A stretch of 6,074 nucleotides of DNA from Dehalococcoides mccartyi. Its GTDB lineage: Bacteria; Chloroflexota; Dehalococcoidia; UBA2979. A model generated the notes under the pieces. The model saw only the letters and a program-made list of their open reading frames with translations, searched no databases and was not told where the DNA came from. The translations under genes and the position numbers were made by a program. Location: positions 1 through 6,074 of the forward strand of contig CAMDAY010000134.1 of assembly GCA_945888895.1 (NCBI GenBank), given 5' to 3'. Below are positions 1 through 5,016 of this stretch, in pieces. Numbering within the stretch: the first letter of the stretch is position 1; the number at the start of each line of letters is the position of its first letter.

Positions 1-198
1 GATCACGCCGCGGATGTCCTCGATGCCGCGGTACGGGAAGCGGAAGCCGCCCGCCGTGTAGTACGAGTTGCCGCCGCGCTCATCGAAGCCCGCCTTCTCG
101 AGGACTGCCACCTTCGCGCCCTGCTCGCGTGCGGCCAGAGCGGCGCACAGCGCAGCGTTCCCGGCCCCCACCACTACAACGTCATACGGTCCGGGCAT
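1..198 (-). CDS. FAD-dependent oxidoreductase, TcuA-like (N-terminal 66 residues, cut by window edge)
   Basis: This is the N-terminal end of a flavoprotein dehydrogenase; the rest lies beyond the left edge. The visible 66 residues begin MPGPYDVVVVGAGNAALCAA, a beta strand followed by a GAGNAA turn. That is the ADP-binding Rossmann motif in the GxGxxA variant common in the fumarate reductase / tricarballylate dehydrogenase (TcuA) group. An acidic residue closes the second strand (VAVLEK, Glu34), as expected for FAD ribose binding. A RGGNS segment follows (41-45), then YYTAGGFRFPYRG, which resembles the TcuA-type N-terminus. The ATG at 198-196 has a GAGGGAG Shine-Dalgarno-like stretch about 6 bases upstream. 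It lies 71 bases downstream of rarA on the same strand. The substrate cannot be inferred: the family acts on several organic acids and steroids, and the substrate domain is not visible. The FAD-oxidoreductase call is firm; the TcuA-like subtype is a family-resemblance judgement. Confidence 0.85.
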   Translation of the reverse strand, partial: MPGPYDVVVVGAGNAALCAALAAREQGAKVAVLEKAGFDERGGNSYYTAGGFRFPYRGIEDIRGVI

Positions 199-220
199 CT
201 CTCGCTCCCTCGGTCATCCC

Positions 221-236
221 ACGGGGCGAGCCCCGT
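221..236 (-). terminator. small perfect hairpin between rarA and the flavoprotein gene
   Basis: A perfect 6-bp GC-rich stem (ACGGGG / CCCCGT) encloses a 4-base loop in the short gap between the rarA stop and the flavoprotein start. No T-run follows on the minus strand, so it is not a classical intrinsic terminator. It could attenuate read-through, stabilise the rarA transcript end, or be a chance GC palindrome. It lies just upstream of the flavoprotein ribosome-binding site (about 205-211) and does not cover it. Confidence 0.3.
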
Positions 237-269
237 CATCGTTCGTGCGCAGCCTAGCGGGGCCCAAGC

Positions 270-1706
270 CTACACAGGCGATGTGCCTCGGTCATCTGTC
301 TGCTTCGGCGCGGGCGGTTGGCCCGGTCGCTGCCCTGCTGGCGGGCGGCGGGCGGCCCACGCCGCCTCGATGCGGGCCTCGTGTCCCAGCCCGCCCGGCA
401 CATAGTACGTGTGCCCCTCCACGGACGGGGGGCGGTGCGTCTGCCCCGGCGCCAGGTGGTCCGGCTCGTCGTGGGCGTAGCGGTAGCCCTGCCCGAAGCC
501 CATCCCCTTCATCAGCCCGGTGACGGCGTTCCGCAGGTGCATCGGCACCGGCTCGTTGCGCGTCGCCTGCACATCTGCGAGCGCGCGGTTGTAGGCGGCG
601 TATGCGCTGTTCGACTTCGGAGACCGTGCGAGGTAGACCGTCGTCTCCGCGAGCGCGAGACGCCCCTCCGGCATCCCCAGGAAATGCACCGCCTGCTGGC
701 ACGCCACCGCGAGCTGGAGCGCCTGCGGGTCGGCAAGCCCGACGTCCTCGGCGGCCGTGATCACGAGGCGGCGCGCGATGAACATCGGATCCTCGCCGGC
801 CTCGACCATCCGCGCGAGCCAGTACAGCGCGCCGTCCGGGTCGGAGTCGCGCAGCGTCTTGATGAACGCGGAGATCGTGTCGTAGTGCGCGTCCCCCTCG
901 CGGTCGTACAGCAGCGTCGGCGCCTGCGCGGCGCCCTCGATCGTATCGCGCGTCAGCACCCGCGTCCCATCGTCCACAGGCGTCGTCGCGTCAACGGCCA
1001 GTTCGAGGATGTTGAGCGCCGTCCGCGCGTCACCCGCAGCGAGCAGCGCGAGCGTGTGCATCGTCTCGTCGTCGATCGTGATCGACACACCGTCGCGTGC
1101 CAGCCCGCGCTCGGGGTCCTCGATCGCCCGTTGCACGATCGCCGACAGCGCGGCCTCGTCGAGCAGGTCGAGGCGGAACACACGCGAGCGCGAGAGCAGC
1201 GGCGCGACCAGGTAGAACGACGGGTTCTCGGTGGTCGCGCCGATCAGCGTGACGGTGCCCGCCTCGACGTGTGGGAGCAGCGCGTCCTGCTGGCTCCGGT
1301 TAAAGCGATGCAGCTCGTCAATGAACAGGATGGTGCGGCGTCCGCTGACCTTCAGCCGGTCGGCCGCCTCGGCGATCACGCGACGCACATCGGCGACGCC
1401 GCTGCTGACAGCCGACAGCTCCGCGAAGAAGCGCTGTGTCTGCGCCGCGATGATCGTGGCGAGCGTTGTCTTCCCGGACCCCGGCGGCCCCCACAGGATG
1501 ATCGAGGGCAGTCGGTCCGCCTCGATCATCTGGCGCAGCGGGCGCCCCTGACCCACGACCTGCGACTGTCCCTCGTACTCGTCAAGGGTGCGCGGACGCA
1601 TCCGCGCGGCCAGCGGCGCATCGCGCGGCGGCGCGGGTGCGGTGGGGTCGGCAAGCATGTCGGCCTGCACGCCGGGCGGCACGGGACGTCGAGTTCGTTC
1701 AGGCAT
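270..1706 (-). CDS. rarA: RarA/MgsA replication-associated recombination AAA+ ATPase
   Basis: RarA (MgsA in E. coli, Mgs1/WRNIP1 in eukaryotes) is a cytoplasmic clamp-loader-like AAA+ ATPase. It acts at stalled replication forks and at single-strand DNA gaps together with SSB. The 478-residue product carries the family hallmarks in order: PLAARMRPRTLDEYEGQ (31-47), Walker A GPPGSGKT (73-80), Walker B ILFIDELHRF (126-135), sensor 1 GATTENPSF (156-164), the arginine-finger stretch LLSRSRVF (170-177) and sensor 2 AAGDARTALN (223-232). The C-terminal tetramerisation region follows with ARRLVITAAEDVGLADPQA (311-329) and the KSNSAY segment (364-369). The tail after about residue 450 is Pro/Ala-rich and poorly conserved. 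The ATG at 1706 has no clear ribosome-binding site. Met17 (1658) would leave 14 residues before PLAARMRP, closer to E. coli RarA, and is a real alternative start. The gene lies 50 bases downstream of the cupredoxin gene on the same strand. Function is assigned by strong motif identity. Confidence 0.96.
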   Translation of the reverse strand: MPERTRRPVPPGVQADMLADPTAPAPPRDAPLAARMRPRTLDEYEGQSQVVGQGRPLRQMIEADRLPSIILWGPPGSGKTTLATIIAAQTQRFFAELSAVSSGVADVRRVIAEAADRLKVSGRRTILFIDELHRFNRSQQDALLPHVEAGTVTLIGATTENPSFYLVAPLLSRSRVFRLDLLDEAALSAIVQRAIEDPERGLARDGVSITIDDETMHTLALLAAGDARTALNILELAVDATTPVDDGTRVLTRDTIEGAAQAPTLLYDREGDAHYDTISAFIKTLRDSDPDGALYWLARMVEAGEDPMFIARRLVITAAEDVGLADPQALQLAVACQQAVHFLGMPEGRLALAETTVYLARSPKSNSAYAAYNRALADVQATRNEPVPMHLRNAVTGLMKGMGFGQGYRYAHDEPDHLAPGQTHRPPSVEGHTYYVPGGLGHEARIEAAWAARRPPAGQRPGQPPAPKQTDDRGTSPV

Positions 1707-1756
1707 GCGTCGAGTCTACGCGGTCGGCGGGGCCCCCACCCGGGCGTACGCGGAGG

Positions 1757-2317
1757 TCATCGGACGACGACGGTCGCAGTCATCCCCTGGTGCAGGCGGC
1801 ACCACAACTCGTAGCGCCCTGGCGCGGCGAACGTGTACGCGAAGCGCTCCCGCCCGCTGATGAATGGTGAATCGATCGACAGATCCACCGAGGTCACTGT
1901 GTGGGAGACGCCCTCGAGGTTCTTCCAGATCACTGTCGTGCCGACCGGCACGGTGATGCCGTCCTCGAACGTCGAGGCGGTGATCGAACTGTGTCGCACG
2001 AACCCAGCGGACGTGGGGGCGGGAGTCGCAGTCGCGGCAAACGCAGGAGTCGCGCTCGGGCTCGGCGGGGGAGTCGGCGTCGGCGTGTAGACAGGGGTCG
2101 CGGTTATCGCGCCAGCCGACGCCGGCACCGTGGAGGTCGCGGTGGGGAGCACCGGGACGGACGGCGGGCGCGTCGCGCTCACCGCCTCTGCGGTCGTGGT
2201 CGCGGTCAGGACGGGCGAGGGACTGGCCGTCGCCCGTGCTGGGGCGGTTCGTCCCGCGCACCCGGACAGGAGCAATGCGATCACGATCATCAGGGCCCGG
2301 GGTTGGTCGATCCGCAC
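1757..2317 (-). CDS. cupredoxin-domain lipoprotein (amicyanin/plastocyanin-like)
   Basis: Predicted 186-residue exported copper protein, probably a membrane-anchored electron carrier or copper binder. I start it at GTG 2317-2315 because a perfect GAGGAG lies 6 bases upstream. This gives a compact lipoprotein signal, MRIDQPRALMIVIALLLSGC, with lipobox LLSGC and lipidated Cys20. Residues 21 to about 105 are a low-complexity Thr/Pro/Ala/Ser tether (for example TPTPTPPPSPSATPA). Residues 106-186 are a cupredoxin domain with the typical TVIWKN strand followed by VSHTV, then GRYELWCRLHQGM. The four type 1 copper ligands appear intact: His139, Cys173, His176 and Met179. The Cys-x2-His-x2-Met spacing equals that of amicyanin, not the longer plastocyanin loop. 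The same frame stays open to an ATG at 2377, which lacks a ribosome-binding site and would bury the signal sequence. The gene lies 70 bases after the metallopeptidase and 50 before rarA. The redox partner is unknown. Confidence 0.88.
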   Translation of the reverse strand: MRIDQPRALMIVIALLLSGCAGRTAPARATASPSPVLTATTTAEAVSATRPPSVPVLPTATSTVPASAGAITATPVYTPTPTPPPSPSATPAFAATATPAPTSAGFVRHSSITASTFEDGITVPVGTTVIWKNLEGVSHTVTSVDLSIDSPFISGRERFAYTFAAPGRYELWCRLHQGMTATVVVR

Positions 2318-2323
2318 GCCTCG

Positions 2324-2329
2324 CTCCTC
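2324..2329 (-). promoter_or_regulatory. Shine-Dalgarno site fixing the cupredoxin lipoprotein GTG start
   Basis: On the minus strand GAGGAG lies 6 bases before GTG 2317-2315. It decides the start: the upstream in-frame ATG at 2377 has no comparable site. Starting at the GTG places a short basic n-region and hydrophobic core directly ahead of the lipobox. Confidence 0.7.
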
Positions 2330-2387
2330 GACATTCGCTCGCTCTTCGCGAGGATGCGGGGTCGAGGTCAAGGTCATGTGAAGACGG

Positions 2388-3314
2388 CTAGCGGGCCGGG
2401 ATGCCTCGCTGGGTGCGCCATGCCTCGAAGCGCGCCTCGAACGCGGGGCGCGTCTCGCCGAACGCGGCCTCGAACGCCTCGAGGGGTGAGTTTTCGTTCA
2501 GGCTCCGGTAGTACGCGGCGAGCGGCGGGACGCCGCCCGTGCCCACCAGCTGGTCCGCGGCGAGCGCGCCGAGCGCGTACTCGGTGGCGTTCGGGTCGCG
2601 GCCCGCCACGGCGAGCGGCGGCTGCGGCGAGGCGACGACGGCTCGCACCGACCGCGCGAGGAAGTCCGCCTTCGCACGCATGCCCGCCTCGATCACCGCC
2701 ATCTGCGAGGCGTACTCCGCCGCACCCTCGATCAGCCAGAGCACCGGCGAGGATGCCCCGCCGGCGAGCGCACGCTGGTACAGGTGGAAGATCTCGTGCG
2801 CCATGACCGCGACCTTGTCGACCCGGCTCAGGCGAGGCCACGACCGGTTGCCGATCAGCAGCGTGATGTCGCGCTCGCTCGCCTCTCCGAGCGGCCCCTG
2901 CGTGCGCGCCATGTCAAGGTGGATCCTCGGGCGGTTCGTCAGGTAGACACCCGCGCGCTCCCGGAAGTACTCGCTGGCCATCGTCGCGCTCTCGCGCATC
3001 AACCGCTCTTCCGCCTCGGGGACGGTGGGGTCGACGCGGAAGACGAAGGCCGTCGGCGTCGTGGTGGACACCCCCAGCGGCGGCGGTGGCCACGGCTCGT
3101 CATCCTCGGCTGTGCGCATCGGCGCGGGAGTCGCGACCGGCGTCGAGGTCGCAGCGACCGAGCCGGGCGCCTCCGCACGGCGGGCCGACTCGCGGCGCGC
3201 CCACTCGATCATCCCGCCGGATGCGCCGACGGCAGCCAGCACCGCCCCGCCGCCGAGCGCAAGGACGCGGCGTCGCGACATCGACTCGTCGAGCATGGGC
3301 TCCGCCTCGGGCAT
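2388..3314 (-). CDS. Tat-exported HExxH zinc metallopeptidase-like protein (peptidase MA type)
   Basis: Predicted 308-residue exported protein with a zinc-peptidase core. The N-terminus carries a twin-arginine signal: SRRRVLALGGG at 13-23, then a hydrophobic stretch to about residue 34. Residues 50-88 are Pro/Thr/Ala-rich and look like a flexible spacer. The catalytic helix reads VMAHEIFHLYQ, with HExxH at 173-177. Twenty residues after His177, LWLIEGAAEYASQ supplies Glu197 as the likely third zinc ligand, with Glu200 close by. This HExxH plus WxxEGxAEY layout matches the gluzincin 'peptidase MA' superfamily. The C-terminal part (about 245-308) has ALGALAADQLVG and a helical segment ending FEARFEAWRTQRGIPAR, as seen in such proteins. 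The ATG at 3314 has GAGG 7 bases upstream; Met12 would give a shorter Tat signal but lacks a clear ribosome-binding site. It is the first gene of the minus-strand set. Substrate is unknown; a non-proteolytic zinc protein cannot be excluded. Confidence 0.85.
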   Translation of the reverse strand: MPEAEPMLDESMSRRRVLALGGGAVLAAVGASGGMIEWARRESARRAEAPGSVAATSTPVATPAPMRTAEDDEPWPPPPLGVSTTTPTAFVFRVDPTVPEAEERLMRESATMASEYFRERAGVYLTNRPRIHLDMARTQGPLGEASERDITLLIGNRSWPRLSRVDKVAVMAHEIFHLYQRALAGGASSPVLWLIEGAAEYASQMAVIEAGMRAKADFLARSVRAVVASPQPPLAVAGRDPNATEYALGALAADQLVGTGGVPPLAAYYRSLNENSPLEAFEAAFGETRPAFEARFEAWRTQRGIPAR

Positions 3315-3415
3315 CGTCCCGCCTCACGTCCGCTCGATCGATGTTACGTCCCGCCGAGGTACGATGGATCCTCGAAGCCGCGCCTGAGCATCCCGTCCCG
3401 AGCAGAGGTGACCGC
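3315..3415. promoter_or_regulatory. divergent promoter region between the metallopeptidase and gatB
   Basis: The 101-base gap between two divergent genes must drive both. For gatB, TACGAT at 3360-3365 is a possible -10 box, with TCGATG at 3338-3343 as a weak -35 box 16 bases upstream; this would give a leader of about 45 bases. For the metallopeptidase, TAACAT (minus strand, 3346-3341) is a possible -10 box without a recognisable -35. The 8-bp palindrome TCGATCGA (3334-3341) abuts it. The matches are weak and sigma preferences in this organism are unknown, so only the region is called with any confidence. Confidence 0.35.
3404..3411 (+). promoter_or_regulatory. Shine-Dalgarno site fixing the gatB GTG start
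   Basis: AGAGGTGA is a near-complete anti-16S match lying just upstream of GTG 3416-3418. The reading frame stays open far upstream, antisense to the metallopeptidase, so this site is what sets the true start. The resulting N-terminus reaches the conserved VIGLEVHIQL after 11 residues, as usual in GatB. Confidence 0.75.
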
Positions 3416-4894
3416 GTGACCACACCGACCGCCACGAAGTACGAGACCGTGATCGGGCTCGAGGTCCACATCCAGCTCAACACGCACTCGAAGATGTTCT
3501 GCGCGTGCGACCGACAATACTTCGACGCCGAGCCCAACTCGCACGTATGCCCCGTGTGCCTCGGCATGCCGGGGATGTTGCCCGTGATCAACCAGGAGGC
3601 GGTCACCAGCACGCTGCTTGCGGGCCTCGCGCTGGGCTGTGACATCCCCGCCTACGCGAAGTTCGACCGCAAGAACTACCCCTACCCCGACCTGATGAAG
3701 GGCTACCAGATCTCGCAGTTCGACCAGCCGTTCTGCCTGAACGGCGTGCTCGAAATCGACGTCGAGGGCGAGCGACGGCTCGTCCACCTCGAGCGTATCC
3801 ACCTCGAGGAGGACACGGCGCGCCTGCTGCACCGCGACAACGGCATCGAGACGTACTCGCTGCTGGACGTGAACCGCGCCGGCTCGCCGCTGATGGAGCT
3901 GGTGACGAAGCCCGACATGCACACGGCCCTAGAGGCTCACGCCTTCCTGCGCACGCTGCGTCAGGTGATGAGGTATCTCCGCATCGCCGACGCCGACATG
4001 GACAAGGGCGGCATGCGCTGCGACGCGAACGTCTCCCTCCGCCCCGTCGGCCAGGAAGAGCTCGGCCGCAAGGTCGAGGTGAAGAACATGAACTCGTTCC
4101 GCAGCGTGCAGCGCGCGATCGAGTTCGAGATCGAGCGCCAGACGAAGATGCTCGACGCGGGCGAGCGCATCGTGCAGGAGACGCGCGGCTATGTTGACGC
4201 CACCGGCGAGACGGTGTCGCAACGCTCGAAGGAGGAGGCCAGCGACTACCGCTACTTCCCCGAGCCCGACCTGCCCCCGCTGCACATCGCCCCCGAGACG
4301 ATCGAGGCACTCCGGGCGAAGCTGCCGGAGCTGCCCGCCGCGCGCCTTGACCGGTTCCAGTCGCAGTACGGCCTGACCACCGCCGAGGCGCGCATCCTGA
4401 GCGACTCGCGCTCCGATGGCGATGCGTTCGAGGAGGCCGTCGGTTTCGCGGGCGCCGAGCACGCAAAGACCGTGGCCCACTGGTTCACCGGCGACGTCGC
4501 GAAGCACCTCAACACGCTGGGTGCGGAGGCAGAGCTGGGCGACACGAAGGTCACGGCGCGCCACATCGGCGAGCTCGTGCGCCTCGCCGCGTCGAACGCG
4601 GTCACCGCCGCCACGGCGAAGGAAGTCCTCGACGTCGCGTTCGAGACGGGTGAGCTGCCCGAGGCGATCGTGGACGCGCGCGGCCTGCGCCAGGTCACCG
4701 ACGCCGGCGCGATCGACGAGGTCGCACAGCAGGCGATCGCCGCGAACCCGAAGGCCGTCGAGGACTACCGCGCCGGCAAGCAGGCGGCGATCGGCTTCCT
4801 GGTGGGTCAGGTGATGCGAGAGATGAAGGGCCGCGCCAACGCGAACACCGCCGCCGAGACCCTCCGCCGCCACCTCGACGCCGCGGGCGGCTAG
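3416..4894 (+). CDS. gatB: Asp-tRNA(Asn)/Glu-tRNA(Gln) amidotransferase subunit B
   Basis: GatB is the tRNA-binding and kinase subunit of the cytoplasmic GatCAB complex. The complex phosphorylates and amidates mischarged Glu-tRNA(Gln) and/or Asp-tRNA(Asn), using ammonia from GatA. The 492-residue product has normal length and all signatures: VIGLEVHIQLNTHSKMFC (12-29), a zinc-type cysteine set Cys29, Cys31, Cys45 and Cys48, KNYPYPDLMKGYQISQ (86-101), HLEEDTARLLH (129-139), DVNRAGSPLMELVTKPDM (151-168), GGMRCDANVSLRP (198-210), KVEVKNMNSF (219-228) and SKEEASDYRYFPEPDLPPL (271-289). The C-terminal YqeY-like tRNA-binding tail is present, with GKQAAIGFLVGQVMREMKGRANA (454-476). The GTG start is set by a strong Shine-Dalgarno site. 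Neither gatA nor gatC is in the window; upstream lies the divergent metallopeptidase, downstream yvcK. So the gene is not in a gatCAB cluster here, at least not on the upstream side. Which amidation is needed depends on the aminoacyl-tRNA synthetases elsewhere. Confidence 0.98.
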   Translation: MTTPTATKYETVIGLEVHIQLNTHSKMFCACDRQYFDAEPNSHVCPVCLGMPGMLPVINQEAVTSTLLAGLALGCDIPAYAKFDRKNYPYPDLMKGYQISQFDQPFCLNGVLEIDVEGERRLVHLERIHLEEDTARLLHRDNGIETYSLLDVNRAGSPLMELVTKPDMHTALEAHAFLRTLRQVMRYLRIADADMDKGGMRCDANVSLRPVGQEELGRKVEVKNMNSFRSVQRAIEFEIERQTKMLDAGERIVQETRGYVDATGETVSQRSKEEASDYRYFPEPDLPPLHIAPETIEALRAKLPELPAARLDRFQSQYGLTTAEARILSDSRSDGDAFEEAVGFAGAEHAKTVAHWFTGDVAKHLNTLGAEAELGDTKVTARHIGELVRLAASNAVTAATAKEVLDVAFETGELPEAIVDARGLRQVTDAGAIDEVAQQAIAANPKAVEDYRAGKQAAIGFLVGQVMREMKGRANANTAAETLRRHLDAAGG

Positions 4895-4897
4895 ATC

Positions 4898-4933
4898 GCG
4901 ACATGTGCCTCCGTCACTCGAGGCACATGTCGC
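4898..4933 (+). terminator. perfect 14-bp hairpin immediately after gatB
   Basis: The arms 4898-4911 and 4920-4933 (GCGACATGTGCCTC and its exact reverse complement) flank an 8-base loop. The stem starts 3 bases after the gatB stop codon. This is the expected place for a transcription terminator or a 3'-end-stabilising stem. The bases that follow (CCCACTCTGCAG) contain no T-run, so it may act as a U-less terminator, a processing stem, or a bidirectional element. The structure is seen directly; the function is inferred. Confidence 0.6.
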
Positions 4934-4956
4934 CCCACTCTGCAGCGGCAACGTCA

Positions 4957-4969
4957 GTTGACGGTCAAC
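4957..4969. promoter_or_regulatory. inverted repeat GTTGAC-G-GTCAAC over the yvcK -35 region
   Basis: Two perfect 6-base arms are separated by one base, giving a 13-base palindrome. It overlaps the proposed -35 box of yvcK, a typical position for a repressor or activator dimer site. No specific regulator is recognised. Confidence 0.4.
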
Positions 4970-4986
4970 GCGCGTGAGCGTTTACT
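4958..4986 (+). promoter_or_regulatory. candidate sigma-70-type promoter of yvcK
   Basis: TTGACG (4958-4963, five of six matches to the -35 consensus) is separated by exactly 17 bases from TTTACT (4981-4986, four of six matches to the -10 consensus). Transcription would begin near 4993, leaving a leader of roughly 24 bases before TTG 5017. Its place just after the gatB hairpin supports separate transcription of yvcK. Confidence 0.5.
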
Positions 4987-5016
4987 CGACGTGGCGGGCA
5001 GCGAGCGAGTGATCCT

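Noticed and set aside
1744..1751. GCGTACGC palindrome near the end of the cupredoxin gene
   Set aside because: An isolated 8-bp palindrome in high-GC DNA is expected by chance; no promoter or terminator context.
318..1814. Plus-strand open frame (498 codons) opposite rarA
   Set aside because: Covers the RarA AAA+ motifs in antisense; the product is Arg/His-rich without domain features.
2338..2352. Small inverted repeat CTCGC/GCGAG between metallopeptidase and cupredoxin genes
   Set aside because: Only 5 bp, no T-run, and common by chance at this GC content.
2318..2377. Longer form of the cupredoxin lipoprotein starting at ATG 2377
   Set aside because: No ribosome-binding site precedes it, and it would put 20 polar residues ahead of the signal peptide; GTG 2317 has a perfect site.
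1901..2806. Plus-strand open frame (301 codons) opposite the cupredoxin and metallopeptidase genes
   Set aside because: Extreme Arg/Gly content, spans two real genes and their gap, and shows no motif.
3086..3415. In-frame N-terminal extension of gatB
   Set aside because: The extension is antisense to the metallopeptidase and low-complexity. The strong ribosome-binding site and the conserved GatB N-terminus support GTG 3416.
3929..4951. Minus-strand open frame (340 codons) opposite gatB
   Set aside because: Antisense shadow of the conserved GatB sequence with repetitive Arg/Leu/Val composition. It also crosses the gatB terminal hairpin.
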